DNA of 64,000 nucleotides, from assembly GCF_003688915.1 (NCBI RefSeq), contig NZ_REFU01000001.1:4154001-4218000 (forward strand), written 5' to 3'. Below the pieces are notes generated by a model that searched no databases, had not been told where the DNA came from, and worked only from the letters and a program-made list of their open reading frames with translations. The stretch is from Rhodococcus sp. SBT000017. GTDB taxonomy: Bacteria > Actinomycetota > Actinomycetes > Mycobacteriales > Mycobacteriaceae. Each line of letters opens with the position of its first letter. The stretch's first letter is position 1. The position numbers were made by a program, and so were the translations under genes. Positions 19,250 through 31,041 of the stretch are shown here, piece by piece.

Positions 19250-19593
19250 GAATGCAGGACGACGAGGGTGGGGCGACGGTGTTGGCGGCGATGGCGATGT
19301 CGGCGTTGATTGCGGTCGTCGTGATGGTGGTCCACGTCGGCTCGGCGGTGGGTGCTCGTCATCAGGCGCAGTCGGCGGCCGATCTCGCGGCGTTGGCCGG
19401 GGCAGGGGCCCTGGACCGTGGGGTGGCCGATGCGTGCGAGACGGCGCGATCAGTGGCGAGCAGGATGTCGACTGAGTTGCGGGAGTGCACGATCGAGGCG
19501 TGGGACGTGATCGTCACGGTGGGCCAGCCGGTGTTCCTCGGACGCTTCGGAATGTCCGACGCCATCGCCTCGGCGCGGGCGGGTCCGGGGTGA
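19246..19593 (+). CDS. Rv3654c-like TadE/TadG-type secreted protein
   Basis: Last gene of the pilus operon, 115 residues. After EGGATVLAAMAMSALIAVVV, a single N-terminal membrane helix of the Tad pilin type, comes HQAQSAADLAALAGAGAL, the motif found in TadG-like proteins with helicase-named DUFs, and a Cys pair near residues 65 and 79. It probably works as a minor pilin. M. tuberculosis Rv3654c has been reported as a secreted effector acting on host cells; that role cannot be assumed here. ATG overlaps tadE by 4 bases. Confidence 0.75.
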   Translation: MRMQDDEGGATVLAAMAMSALIAVVVMVVHVGSAVGARHQAQSAADLAALAGAGALDRGVADACETARSVASRMSTELRECTIEAWDVIVTVGQPVFLGRFGMSDAIASARAGPG

Positions 19594-19645
19594 GGGTCCG
19601 CCCGCCCAACTGCCCGAACCGCCCGCTCGCCCGCTGGTCGAATCC

Positions 19646-19736
19646 GCAAATGCGCGCGCGTTTGCCAGGTGCGCGCGAAATCTCCCCGTCTGGCTGGCGA
19701 TTTCGCACGCGTTCAGCGAAGGCGCGCGCGTTTGCG
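19646..19736. repeat. 91-base GCGCGC-rich hairpin repeat, copy 1
   Basis: One of two ungapped 91-base copies about 80 percent identical (73 of 91 by my count). It begins with a palindrome around GCGCGCGC, contains an inner inverted repeat (GCGCGAAATC with GATTTCGC) and ends GCGCGCGCGTTTGCG. It lies between the convergent ends of the Tad operon and lldD. Confidence 0.85.
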
Positions 19737-19783
19737 TCGAAACCCGGCGTCGAATCCCGGCCTCGACGGTCTGTCTCCAACGG

Positions 19784-21046
19784 TCAGCGTGGTGTGAACG
19801 TGCGTGCGTCGAACTGCAGAGGGGCCAACCGAGTGAGTTGAGTGACGTGCTCCGGGGTGAGCTCGGCAAGTGAATTGGCCTGCAGCAGTTGCATGGTGCG
19901 GACTATTTCTTCGCGCAGGATCTCGATCATGCGGTCGACGCCGGCGCGACCTCCGGCCATCAGACCGTACAAGTACGCCCGGCCGACAAGGGTGAACGAT
20001 GCTCCCATCGCGATGGAGGCGACGATGTCGGCACCGTGCATGATGCCGGTGTCGACGGCGACCTCGAAGTCGGAGCCGACCTCGTGCACCACCTGCGGCA
20101 GCAGATGGAAAGGGACCGGAGCGCGGTCCAGTTGTCGGCCTCCGTGGTTCGACAGAATGATCCCGTCGACTCCGAGTTCGGCGAGACGGGCCGAATCTGC
20201 CACCGATTGAACACCTTTGACGACCAGCTTGCCGGGCCAGATCTCACGGATGACGTCGAGGTCCTCGAACGAGATGGACGGATCCATCGCTGAGTTGAGC
20301 AGCTCTCCGACCGTACCGCCGGTCGAAGACAGTGATGCGAACTCGAGCTTGGCAGTGGTGAGGAAATCCCACCACCACCAGGGACGCGGAATGGCGTTGG
20401 CGATCGTCGACGCGGTCAACTGCGGCGGGATGGAGAATCCGTTGCGCTTGTCGCGCAGGCGAGCTCCGGCGACCGGTGTGTCGACCGTGAACAGGAGGGT
20501 GTCGAAGTCTGCCTTCGCGGCGCGTTCGACCAGCCCGAACGAGATGTCGCGGTCTCGCATGACGTAGAGCTGGAACCAGTTTCGCCCATTCGGATTGGTG
20601 GCCTTGACGTCCTCGATCGACGTGGTGCCCAGAGTCGAGAGGCAGAACGGAATTCCGGCAGCACCGGCTGCCGCAGACCCGGCGTACTCACCCTCGGTCT
20701 GCATCAGGCGGGTGAATCCCGTCGGTGCGATTCCGAACGGGAGCGCGGAGGGCCCGCCGAACACCGTCGTCGAGGTGTCGACGTGAGAGACGTCCCGCAG
20801 GATCGAGGGATGGAACTCGACGTCGCGGAAGGCCTGACGAGCACGCGAGAGCGAGATCTCGGCGTCCGCAGCGCCGTCGGTGTAGTCGAATGCAGCCCGT
20901 GGGGTGCGTCGACGGGCGATGGTGCGCAGATCATCGATGGTGAGTGCGGCGTTCAGGCGTCGTCGGCGCAGGTTCAGATCGGGCTTCTTGAACGAGAGGA
21001 CCTCGCGCAGGTCGGTAGCTTTGGGAATCTGCCGGTTTATGGGCAT
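19784..21046 (-). CDS. lldD: L-lactate dehydrogenase, FMN-dependent (LldD2-like)
   Basis: Alpha-hydroxyacid dehydrogenase that oxidises L-lactate to pyruvate with FMN, feeding electrons to the respiratory chain. Length 420. Family landmarks: [15 protein letters not shown] near the N-terminus, [29 protein letters not shown], and SNHGGRQLD with the catalytic His about residue 275, then [19 protein letters not shown]. It resembles the LldD2 (Rv1872c) type throughout. ATG at 21046 matches the family N-terminus. In M. tuberculosis this gene is not found here, and it is flanked by the two 91-base repeats, so it looks inserted into a conserved gene order. Confidence 0.93.
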   Translation of the reverse strand: MPINRQIPKATDLREVLSFKKPDLNLRRRRLNAALTIDDLRTIARRRTPRAAFDYTDGAADAEISLSRARQAFRDVEFHPSILRDVSHVDTSTTVFGGPSALPFGIAPTGFTRLMQTEGEYAGSAAAGAAGIPFCLSTLGTTSIEDVKATNPNGRNWFQLYVMRDRDISFGLVERAAKADFDTLLFTVDTPVAGARLRDKRNGFSIPPQLTASTIANAIPRPWWWWDFLTTAKLEFASLSSTGGTVGELLNSAMDPSISFEDLDVIREIWPGKLVVKGVQSVADSARLAELGVDGIILSNHGGRQLDRAPVPFHLLPQVVHEVGSDFEVAVDTGIMHGADIVASIAMGASFTLVGRAYLYGLMAGGRAGVDRMIEILREEIVRTMQLLQANSLAELTPEHVTQLTRLAPLQFDARTFTPR

Positions 21047-21270
21047 GTCATGGTCTCGATTCTGTGGGCTGATCCTCGTCCCACCACACCACCCGAGGTG
21101 TCGGCAGCGACGAGCAGGGTGGCGCACCCATGCGACCGAGCTGGTAGCTGTCGTCGCCGATCGACCGCCCGGTCTGTCAATCGATCGGTCACAGTCGAGT
21201 CGGCGGTGGGCTGGAGATTCGCCAGGGCTCTGCACCGGATCCGGGTGACAGCGCGCCTCGCCTCGAGCTT

Positions 21271-21361
21271 GCAAACGCGCGCGCGTTCGTCAGGTGCGCG
21301 CGGATTGGCCCCGTTCTGGTCGCAATTTTGCGCGCGTTCAGCAAGTGCGCGCGCGTTTGCG
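21271..21361. repeat. 91-base GCGCGC-rich hairpin repeat, copy 2
   Basis: Second copy, same length and orientation, 20 bases from the helicase stop and upstream of lldD. Begins GCAAACGCGCGCGCG and ends GCGCGCGCGTTTGCG. Several differences from copy 1 fall in the inner stem and keep it paired (AATC/GATT versus ATTG/CAAT). The rest of the 21047-21270 gap holds no gene I can support and presumably the lldD promoter. Confidence 0.85.
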
Positions 21362-21380
21362 GCCGATCTGAGGCGGCCGA

Positions 21381-23750
21381 TCACCCCTCACGAGTGATGG
21401 CCGCCAACACTGCGGTCAACACTCGAACGGCACCGTCTTTGTCCAAGGGATCGTTGCCGTTTCCGCATTTGGGTGATTGCACACAGGACGGGCAACCGGT
21501 TTGGCATTCGCACGAGACGATGGCGTCTTTCGTAGCGGTGAGCCAATCGGCGATGGCCACGTGACCGCGATCGGCGAATCCCGCTCCGCCGTCGTATCCG
21601 TCGTAGACGAAGACGGTCGGCAGGCCGGTGTCGGGGTGCAGGGCCGTCGAGACTCCACCGATGTCCCAGCGATCACAGGTCGCGACCAGGGGCAGCAACC
21701 CGATGGCGGCGTGTTCTGCTGCGTGCAGCGATCCGGGGAATCGTTCGTACGGAACACCGCTGTGCTCCAACAACTCCGGGGTGATGGTGTACATGACGGC
21801 TCGAGTGTCGAGTGTCTGTGCGGGCATGTCGAGTTCGATCGAATCGAGTACCTCGCCGGAGAGCAAGCGTCGCAGATATCCGACGACCTGATGCGTCACG
21901 TTCACCTGCACCAGCGCGACGCGTGCCTCGCCGTAATCGACGGATTCGTGCACCGCGGTGATCGAGATGTCGGTGATCTCGCGGGCCGAGGTGTTCCACT
22001 CGGGCTGCTCGGCGTGCACCAGTGCGAGTCCGGCATCGAGATCGAGTTCGTCGACCACGAATGACTCGCCCTGGTGAATGTGGACGGCACCGGGGTGGGC
22101 GGTGGCAGGAGCTCTACCGCCGTCCACGGTGCCCAGCATGCGGCCGGACTCGCCGTCGACGATGGCTACCTGCACACCGGTGCCGCCGCGAATGTTCACC
22201 GCACCGTGCGGTGAGAGTTGCTGACCCTCGGGCGTGATGAACCACCCGTGCGGACGCCTGCGCACGTAGCCCTTCAGCTCGAGTTCCTCGAGTACCGATT
22301 CAGCGCTCAACGACTCGGCCTCGGCCAACGTGATCGGTAGTTCGACTGCGGCGCAGAGCAATTGCGGAGCCAGAATGTAGGGGTTGGTGGGATCGGTGAC
22401 GGTGGCCTCGACGGGCTTGTCCAGCAGAGCCGCCGGGTGATGCACCAGATACGTGTCGAGTGGATCGTCGCGCGCCACCAGCACCAGCAGCGAGCCCTCC
22501 CCGCGTCGTCCGGCCCGGCCGCCCTGCTGCCAGAACGACGCGACGGTGCCGGGGAAGCCGGCGACGATCACCGCGTCCAAACCGGCGATGTCCACGCCCA
22601 GTTCGAGCGCATTGGTGGTGGCGACGCCGAGCAGGGTGCCGTCGGACAGATGGGATTCGAGTTTGCGCCGATCCTCGGCCAAATACCCTGCGCGATAGGC
22701 GGCGACGCGTCGTACCAATTGCGGATCGACGTCGGCGAGAATTCTCTGGGTACCCAGCGCGGTCACCTCGGCTCCGCGCCTGGACCGCACGAATGCCAGA
22801 GTTCGCGCGCCCTCCACCAGTAGATCGGCCATGATGCGCGACGCTTCCGCGCCCGCGGACTTCCTTACCGGAGCGCCATTTTCGCCGGTGATCTCCTTGA
22901 GCAGCGGCGGTTCCCACAGTGCGACGGTGCGGGCTCCGTGTGGGGATCCGTCTTCGGTGACTTCCGCGCACGGCGCTCCGATGAGGCGACCGGCTGCTCG
23001 CCCCGGTTCGGATGTCGTCGCACTGGCCAGAACGAATACCGGCGATGCTCCGTACCGTGCGCAGAGGCGTCGCAACCGCCGTAGCACCAATGCCACATTG
23101 GATCCGAAAACGCCGCGGTAGTAATGGCATTCGTCCACCACCACGTAACGGAGATTGCGGAGGAACCGCGACCACCGCTCGTGCGAGCCGAGGATGCCTA
23201 GATGCAGCATGTCGGGGTTGGTGAAGATCCACCGCGCATTGGCGCGGGCCCACTGACGTATCTCGATCGGGGTGTCGCCGTCGTACGCGCTGGGGAACAC
23301 CTCGGCGAGTTCGTCTGACACCGAACGTAACTCGTCGGTGATCGAGATCGTGGTGCGTAGCTGATCGGCACCGAGGGCCTTGGTGGGGGCCAGATACAGC
23401 GCGGTTGCTCGGGCATCGGCGGACAGTGTCGTCAGAATCGGGAGTTGATACGCCAGCGATTTACCCGAAGCGGTGCTCGTCGAGAGCACCACATGATTGC
23501 CTTCGGCCGCGAGTGTTGCCGCCTGTGCCTGATGCGTCCACGGTTGTGAGATCCCACGAGAGGTGATCACCTGCACCACTTCCGGGCCCACCCACGACGG
23601 CCAGGAGGCGAACTGCGAGGCCCGTGCCGGCAGTTCGGCGACGTGGGTCAACGGGCTTTCGCTCGCGGGCGATCCAGCCAACACTCGATCCAGCAACCGC
23701 TGCCCGTAACTCCCGGCATCCGCACCGCCGTGCGGATGTTCCTCGCTCAC
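21381..23750 (-). CDS. DEAD/DEAH-box helicase with DUF1998 Zn domain (Rv3649-like)
   Basis: Superfamily II DNA helicase of the MrfA/YprA-SftH type, probably a 3'-5' translocase in DNA repair. Of 789 residues, domain 1 has the Walker A-like STSTASGKS, the DECH box ([10 protein letters not shown]) and SAT-like LASATTS; domain 2 has [13 protein letters not shown] and the arginine-finger [10 protein letters not shown]. The C-terminal DUF1998 region ends with four cysteines ([19 protein letters not shown]) that bind metal in the B. subtilis mitomycin-repair helicase MrfA. GTG start with GGAGA upstream. Occupies the Rv3649 position, divergent from cspA. Confidence 0.9.
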   Translation of the reverse strand: MSEEHPHGGADAGSYGQRLLDRVLAGSPASESPLTHVAELPARASQFASWPSWVGPEVVQVITSRGISQPWTHQAQAATLAAEGNHVVLSTSTASGKSLAYQLPILTTLSADARATALYLAPTKALGADQLRTTISITDELRSVSDELAEVFPSAYDGDTPIEIRQWARANARWIFTNPDMLHLGILGSHERWSRFLRNLRYVVVDECHYYRGVFGSNVALVLRRLRRLCARYGASPVFVLASATTSEPGRAAGRLIGAPCAEVTEDGSPHGARTVALWEPPLLKEITGENGAPVRKSAGAEASRIMADLLVEGARTLAFVRSRRGAEVTALGTQRILADVDPQLVRRVAAYRAGYLAEDRRKLESHLSDGTLLGVATTNALELGVDIAGLDAVIVAGFPGTVASFWQQGGRAGRRGEGSLLVLVARDDPLDTYLVHHPAALLDKPVEATVTDPTNPYILAPQLLCAAVELPITLAEAESLSAESVLEELELKGYVRRRPHGWFITPEGQQLSPHGAVNIRGGTGVQVAIVDGESGRMLGTVDGGRAPATAHPGAVHIHQGESFVVDELDLDAGLALVHAEQPEWNTSAREITDISITAVHESVDYGEARVALVQVNVTHQVVGYLRRLLSGEVLDSIELDMPAQTLDTRAVMYTITPELLEHSGVPYERFPGSLHAAEHAAIGLLPLVATCDRWDIGGVSTALHPDTGLPTVFVYDGYDGGAGFADRGHVAIADWLTATKDAIVSCECQTGCPSCVQSPKCGNGNDPLDKDGAVRVLTAVLAAITREG

Positions 23751-24150
23751 TGCCGGTCTCCATGCATTCGTTCGATCTACAAGTGCCGTCGGGCTCTTCG
23801 CGACCTGGGATCCCCATGCTAGCGCGGACCCTGCTGGGCTCCTTCGCGCCCTGGTGAAAGCTGCTTTTCACCTGTCCGAGGTTGTCCGTTTCGACAACAC
23901 GGACAAAATGTTCGAAAACGGTCGACTTTCGACTGTTGCGAACGCGAATCTCATGGTTCACTTGAGCCGGTCGCAGCTTCTGTGTTCGTTCTACGCTCGC
24001 AGGATCTATCGTTGCGGGCGCGGTACTGGAAGAGCTCGTCCGTCAGGGGGAATCCTGTGGGGGATTGTTGGAAAGTGCAGCGGTCGGAACCGGCCCGATG
24101 GACCGAAAGTGCGCTCCATCGAATCCGGTGTTAGAAAGAGAAGGAAAAGC
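23751..24150. other. 400-base divergent spacer between helicase and cspA
   Basis: No gene supported. It contains an inverted repeat GGTGAAAGC/GCTTTTCACC at 23853-23872 with almost no loop, and a second dyad GTCCGT-N9-ACGGAC at about 23885-23905. These could be operators of either gene. The cspA side likely holds a long 5' leader, usual for cold-shock mRNAs; the start site cannot be fixed. No LexA-type box was found. Confidence 0.45.
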
Positions 24151-24354
24151 ATGGCTCAGGGAACTGTGAAGTGGTTCAACGCCGAAAAGGGCTTTGGATT
24201 CATCGCACCAGAAGACGGCTCCGCTGACGTCTTCGTCCATTACTCCGAGATTCAGGGCAGCGGCTTCCGCACCCTCGAGGAGAACCAGCGCGTCGAGTTC
24301 GAGGTCGGCCAGGGCACCAAGGGTCCTCAGGCAACGGGCGTTCGCGCAGTCTGA
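24151..24354 (+). CDS. cspA: cold shock protein CspA
   Basis: Cold-shock domain RNA chaperone of 67 residues, acting on mRNA in the cytoplasm. RNP1 is KGFGFI and RNP2 is VFVHY; WFN and the C-terminal GPQATGV are canonical. ATG at 24151 is preceded by GAAGGA. Equivalent to Rv3648c, and followed by a clear terminator, so it is a single-gene unit. Confidence 0.97.
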   Translation: MAQGTVKWFNAEKGFGFIAPEDGSADVFVHYSEIQGSGFRTLEENQRVEFEVGQGTKGPQATGVRAV

Positions 24355-24382
24355 TTCTCTTCTTTTCGGAGACGAGAACCGT

Positions 24383-24430
24383 CATCCCCCTTTTTCATCG
24401 GTCGTACAAGTCCGGTGGAAAAGGGGGATG
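24383..24430 (+). terminator. terminator of cspA
   Basis: Perfect 12-base arms CATCCCCCTTTT (24383-24394) and AAAAGGGGGATG (24419-24430) with a 24-base loop, followed by TTTCGTTT, 28 bases after the cspA stop. Confidence 0.75.
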
Positions 24431-24502
24431 TTTCGTTTCCGCGAACCACCGGGGAGCGTCGAAAACAGTGAGCGCGGGCGTCGATGTCCTAATGTCCATG
24501 CT

Positions 24503-25090
24503 GTGAACCAGCTGTCCTTCTTCTCCGCCGAGTCGTTGCCGCCCGCGGTGACCGATCTCAGTGGGCTGCTGGCTGCAACCGGCCATGTCGTCACCTCCGC
24601 GGGTGCGGCCCGAATCTCCGTCGTTGTCGACGCGCAGTGGCGCGCGGATGCCATCGCCGAACTCATCGAGCAATGCGGTCTGACGCCGGAGCTCGGTCGA
24701 TCGGAAGAGGACAGGCCACTGGTGCGTACCGCATCGGTGCCCGAACTGTCCGCGTTGGCGTCTCTGTGGACCAAGGGCGCTGTCAAAGCCGTCCCGCCCG
24801 GTTGGGTACCGGGTTCTCGCGAACTGCGCGCCTGGGTGCTCGCGTCGGGTCGTCCCGAGGCGGAGGGGGAGCGGTACGTGCTCGGCCTGGATCCCCATGC
24901 GCCGGAGACTCACGCCGTTCTCGCTCAGTCGCTGATGCGCGCGGGTATCGCGCCGACGCTCATCGGCACGCGTGGATCCAATCCGGGCCTCAGAATCACC
25001 GGTCGACGTCGGCTGTTGCGCCTCACCGAGAACGTCGGCGAGGCTCCACGGAACGTGGACGCACGTACCAATTGGCCCCGCGCCGAGTAG
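24503..25090 (+). CDS. conserved actinobacterial protein, Rv3647c-like
   Basis: Protein of 195 residues with no recognised catalytic motif, in the position of Rv3647c (192 residues). It starts NQLSFFSAESLPP and contains a repeated LPPAVTDL/LAATGHVV region, a central SLWTKGAVKAVPPGWVPG segment, and a C-terminal basic RRRLLRLTE. No signal peptide or membrane segment. The GTG at 24503 gives the family length; the frame stays open upstream through cspA in another phase, which is not coding. Conservation next to topA suggests a nucleic-acid role, but this is only inference. Confidence 0.7.
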   Translation: MNQLSFFSAESLPPAVTDLSGLLAATGHVVTSAGAARISVVVDAQWRADAIAELIEQCGLTPELGRSEEDRPLVRTASVPELSALASLWTKGAVKAVPPGWVPGSRELRAWVLASGRPEAEGERYVLGLDPHAPETHAVLAQSLMRAGIAPTLIGTRGSNPGLRITGRRRLLRLTENVGEAPRNVDARTNWPRAE

Positions 25091-25150
25091 GACGATCTGT
25101 GACTGATCTGCGAGTATTTGGCCGACGTATGTCAGTCTGTTAGTAGTGGG

Positions 25151-25168
25151 ACAGGCAAATCTGCCTGT
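25151..25168. promoter_or_regulatory. inverted repeat in the topA leader
   Basis: ACAGGCA-AATC-TGCCTGT, perfect 7-base arms, ending 31 bases before the topA start. It can be an operator or a stem-loop in the 5' untranslated region. A possible ribosome site GGGAAGG lies between it and the start. Confidence 0.4.
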
Positions 25169-25199
25169 GAAAACGCACTAGGGAAGGTTCGGCAGCAAG

Positions 25200-28208
<3,009 letters not shown>

Positions 28209-28216
28209 CCGCCGAG

Positions 28217-28264
28217 CTCGAAGTTATGGATGTGAAAACGGTTCAAAGCCGCCGTAACTTCGAG
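28217..28264. terminator. inverted repeat between topA and holB
   Basis: Perfect 10-base arms CTCGAAGTTA and TAACTTCGAG at 28217-28226 and 28255-28264 with a 28-base loop and no T tract. It starts 9 bases after the topA stop; weak terminator or mRNA-end hairpin. Confidence 0.45.
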
Positions 28265-28308
28265 TTCGCGGGTTCGGGTTGTCGGCCCCAACCACTAGGG
28301 TTGCGTGC

Positions 28309-29496
28309 ATGGCGGGTGTGTTCGATCGATTGGTCGGTCAGGAAGATGTCGAGGCCGATCTGACGGCCGCTGCGGTGGCTGCGCGCACCGGCGTCGACTC
28401 GTCGGCGATGACGCATTCGTGGCTGTTCACCGGCCCGCCCGGGTCCGGCCGATCCATCGCTGCCCTGTGCTTCGCTGCGGCATTGCAGTGCACCACCGAG
28501 GGCACTCCCGGGTGTGGGCACTGCCAGGCCTGCTCGACCACCATGGCTGGCACTCACGGCGATGTGCGACGCGTCGTGCCCGAGGGGTTGAGCATCAGCA
28601 CCAAGGAGATGCGAGACATCGTCTCCATCGCCTCGCGTCGACCCAGCACCGGGTTGTGGCAGGTGGTGGTGGTCGAGGACGCCGACCGGCTCACCGAGGG
28701 TGCCGGAAACGTGTTGCTCAAGGTCGTCGAGGAGCCGCCGGCCAAGACGGTGTTCCTTCTGTGTGCGCCGTCGGTCGATCCGCAGGACATCTCGGTGACT
28801 CTGCGCTCGCGGTGCCGTCACGTCTCGCTGGTCACGCCCACGGTGCCGGCGATCGCGCAGGTGCTGCAGACTCGCGACAAGCTCGACGCCGAGACGGCGG
28901 AGTGGGCCGCGTCGATCAGCGGTGGTCACGTGGGCAGAGCGCGTCGCCTCGCCACCGACGAGGATGCGCGGGCGCGTCGCAAACGTGCCCTGGCGCTGGC
29001 GTCGGCTGCAGCTCGGCCCAATCAGGCGTACCTCGCGGCCGAGGAGTTGGTGAAGGCGGCCGAGGATGAGGCCAAGGAGATGAGTGCCTCGCGCGACGAG
29101 GCCGAAACCGAGGAATTGCGTACGGCTCTGGGTGCGGGCGGTACAGGCAAGGGCGCGGCGGGTGCGCTGCGCGGCTCGGCCGGGGTGCTCAAGGATCTCG
29201 AGAAGCGGCAGAAGTCGCGTGCCACCAGGACCGGTCGCGATTCACTCGATCGCGCGCTGATGGATCTGGTGGGCCTGTATCGAGATGCGCTCGCTCGCTC
29301 GTACGGATCGACCGCCACGGCAACCCATCCCGACATGGCCGAGCAGGTCGAGCGCATGGCGAAGGCCGTCTTGCCCGAGGCGCTGCTGAAGAGCATCGAG
29401 GCGATCCTCGAATGCCGAGAGTCGTTGGCAGTCAATGCAAAACCCAAGTTCGCGATCTATGCGATGGTGGCGACGCTGGGCGACGTGCTCCGCTAG
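28309..29496 (+). CDS. holB: DNA polymerase III subunit delta prime
   Basis: Clamp-loader subunit that works with DnaX and delta to load the beta clamp. AAA+ fold over 395 residues: the P-loop region is GPPGSGRS (residues 42-49) with Arg in place of the catalytic Lys, as expected for the ATP-inactive delta prime; a four-Cys zinc site (CTTEGTPGCGHCQAC) follows. The SRC-like motif is in LRSRCRHVSL. ATG at 28309. Equivalent to Rv3644c. In M. tuberculosis an adenylate cyclase gene lies between topA and this gene; it is absent here. Confidence 0.93.
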   Translation: MAGVFDRLVGQEDVEADLTAAAVAARTGVDSSAMTHSWLFTGPPGSGRSIAALCFAAALQCTTEGTPGCGHCQACSTTMAGTHGDVRRVVPEGLSISTKEMRDIVSIASRRPSTGLWQVVVVEDADRLTEGAGNVLLKVVEEPPAKTVFLLCAPSVDPQDISVTLRSRCRHVSLVTPTVPAIAQVLQTRDKLDAETAEWAASISGGHVGRARRLATDEDARARRKRALALASAAARPNQAYLAAEELVKAAEDEAKEMSASRDEAETEELRTALGAGGTGKGAAGALRGSAGVLKDLEKRQKSRATRTGRDSLDRALMDLVGLYRDALARSYGSTATATHPDMAEQVERMAKAVLPEALLKSIEAILECRESLAVNAKPKFAIYAMVATLGDVLR

Positions 29497-30011
29497 GTCT
29501 GCGCTTTCTTGCGCGCCCGCGAGGCGCGGAGATTGGCCACGTTGCCGCAGGTCTTCACGTCGTGCCAGACGCCGCTGTTGTTGCGGGAGCGGTCGTAGAA
29601 CGCCGATCCGCACGCCTCGTTCTTGCATCTCTTGAGCCGGGGCCAGGTACCCGATTGCTGGGCGAGCAGTATTTCCGCCCAGATCTGTGACGCGATGTAA
29701 TCGGCCCCGGTGCCGGTGGGCGCGAGCCGGACGCTGCCGTCGGCGTCCGCTACGAGTTCGACTCGAACGGCCGGCCGTGCGGCCATGTCGCCTGCGATGG
29801 CCGCTTCCACGTCGGATCGCAATGTCCGTAGCGCCGCTGCATCCTCGTCCGAGAGCGTCGTCCCCCAGGTAGTCGATGCGGTTTCACCGTCGGCGATGAG
29901 GTCGGGTAGTCCGTAGGGGGCGATGGCGCGCGTATTCAGCAGATCCTGGACGACGTGCAGCCCATCGGGTGCAGAAGCGAGGTGGAAGCGCTCGGTGGGT
30001 GTCGGCGACAT
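29493..30011 (-). CDS. CGNR zinc-finger regulator (variant CGNV)
   Basis: Predicted DNA-binding regulator of 172 residues: an N-terminal stress-response ABATE-type domain (about 1-125) and a C-terminal zinc finger RCKNEACGSAFYD...TCGNVANLRASRAR. The defining CGNR motif reads CGNV here, so Arg is replaced. ATG at 30011. A -10 TAGTGT lies 6 bases before the ATG with -35 TTGACC at 17 bases, predicting a leaderless mRNA. The promoter overlaps that of the divergent SDR gene, so autoregulation and control of the SDR are plausible. Its stop overlaps the holB stop. Confidence 0.78.
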   Translation of the reverse strand: MSPTPTERFHLASAPDGLHVVQDLLNTRAIAPYGLPDLIADGETASTTWGTTLSDEDAAALRTLRSDVEAAIAGDMAARPAVRVELVADADGSVRLAPTGTGADYIASQIWAEILLAQQSGTWPRLKRCKNEACGSAFYDRSRNNSGVWHDVKTCGNVANLRASRARKKAQT

Positions 30012-30017
30012 AGGTGA

Positions 30018-30054
30018 ACACTATTTGACTATGTCGAAGCGGTCAACTATGAAT
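30018..30054. promoter_or_regulatory. overlapping divergent promoters, CGNR gene and SDR gene
   Basis: Plus strand: TTGACT (30025-30030), 17-base spacer, TATGAA (30048-30053) toward the SDR. Minus strand: TTGACC (30045-30040), 17-base spacer, TAGTGT (30023-30018) toward the CGNR gene. The two -35 elements lie inside the spacer of the opposite promoter, forming a TTGAC-N12-GTCAA dyad. Both cannot be occupied at once. Confidence 0.7.
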
Positions 30055-30099
30055 GACAGAATCAAAAGCAATTGACCTCTGTCTCGAAGGGTGAACTTC

Positions 30100-30795
30100 A
30101 TGGTGTCGATTCAAGGAGCAACGGTGTTGGTGACCGGCGGTCAGCGCGGCCTGGGCAGAGCGACGGTCGACGCGTTGCTCGAGCGTGGGGCCGCGAAGGT
30201 CTACGCAACGGCGAGGAACCCGCGCGAGGACTCCGATCCTCGGGTGGTGCCGGTTGCCCTCGATGTTGCCGAAGCTGATTCCGTTGCAGCGCTTGGTGAT
30301 ATCGCGTCCGACGTGTCGATCGTGTTCAACAACGCCGGTGCTCCCGGAACGACACCGTTGCTGACGACGTCGATCGACGACGTTCGCGCAGTGTTCGAGA
30401 CCAACGTGTTCGGCGCGCTGCGAATCGCTCAGGAATTCGCGCCGATCCTGAAGGCCAACGGCGGCGGCGCGCTCGTCGACATCCACTCGGTGCTGTCCTG
30501 GCTCGGCGGCGCAGGCGCGTACGGGGCGTCCAAGGCGGCGATCTGGTCGGTCACCAACTCGCTTCGGCTCGAGCTTGCGCCGCAGGGAACCCTCGTCGTC
30601 GGGGTGCATCTGGGGTACACCGACACCGACATGATCGCCGAGCTGGATGTCCCGAAGAACGACCCACGCGATGTAGTACGCCAGGTGCTCGACGCCGTCG
30701 AGGCAGGGGAGAACGAAGTGCTCGCCGACGCTGTGACCAGGCACGTCAAGTCGCTTCTCGGTGGGCCGGTGGAGGGACTAGGTCTCGCCGGCTGA
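30100..30795 (+). CDS. short-chain dehydrogenase/reductase
   Basis: Classical SDR oxidoreductase of 231 residues using NAD(P). Cofactor motif TGGQRGLG near the N-terminus, NNAG in the centre and the catalytic Tyr/Lys in YGASK, with Ser in the HSVLSW segment. ATG at 30100 has AAGGG 8 bases upstream; a GTG at 30091 is less well placed. Substrate unknown. Divergent from the CGNR regulator through a shared promoter region, which suggests it is the regulated gene. Confidence 0.85.
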   Translation: MVSIQGATVLVTGGQRGLGRATVDALLERGAAKVYATARNPREDSDPRVVPVALDVAEADSVAALGDIASDVSIVFNNAGAPGTTPLLTTSIDDVRAVFETNVFGALRIAQEFAPILKANGGGALVDIHSVLSWLGGAGAYGASKAAIWSVTNSLRLELAPQGTLVVGVHLGYTDTDMIAELDVPKNDPRDVVRQVLDAVEAGENEVLADAVTRHVKSLLGGPVEGLGLAG

Positions 30796-30863
30796 CCCCG
30801 TCGCGGGAGGCGATTTTCGTTTCGATGTGCTGCTCCGTTAGACTCACCAACGCCGAAAGGCAC

Positions 30864-30939
30864 GCCGCCTTAGCTCAGTCGGTAGAGCATTTCACTCGTA
30901 ATGAAAAGGTCAAGAGTTCGATTCTCTTAGGCGGCTCCA
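30864..30939 (+). tRNA. tRNA-Thr (CGT anticodon)
   Basis: Cloverleaf of 76 bases: acceptor GCCGCCT pairs with AGGCGGC, D arm with AGCTCAGTCGGTAGAGC, anticodon stem TTTCA/TGAAA around the loop CTCGTAA (anticodon CGT, reading ACG threonine), T arm with GTTCGATTC, and an encoded CCA end. A -10 TAGACT sits at 30839-30844 with a weak -35 TTCGTT near 30816. Followed by a strong terminator. Confidence 0.96.
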
Positions 30940-30944
30940 CCAGC

Positions 30945-30983
30945 AGGCCCTCGATACGCACCAGCGCGTCGGGGGCCTTTTTG
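30945..30983 (+). terminator. terminator of tRNA-Thr
   Basis: Stem with arms AGGCCCTCGA (30945-30954) and TCGGGGGCCT (30969-30978), one G-U pair, 14-base loop, followed by TTTTT. It starts 6 bases after the CCA end. Confidence 0.85.
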
Positions 30984-31041
30984 GTTGTCGATCCAGCGCT
31001 GCATCGGCCTGTTCGTGACGTCGGTCCTGCAAGATGACTTC

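Noticed and set aside
23878..23945. Possible LexA box in the helicase-cspA spacer
   Set aside because: TTCGA-like words occur but not with the correct spacing for the mycobacterial SOS box.
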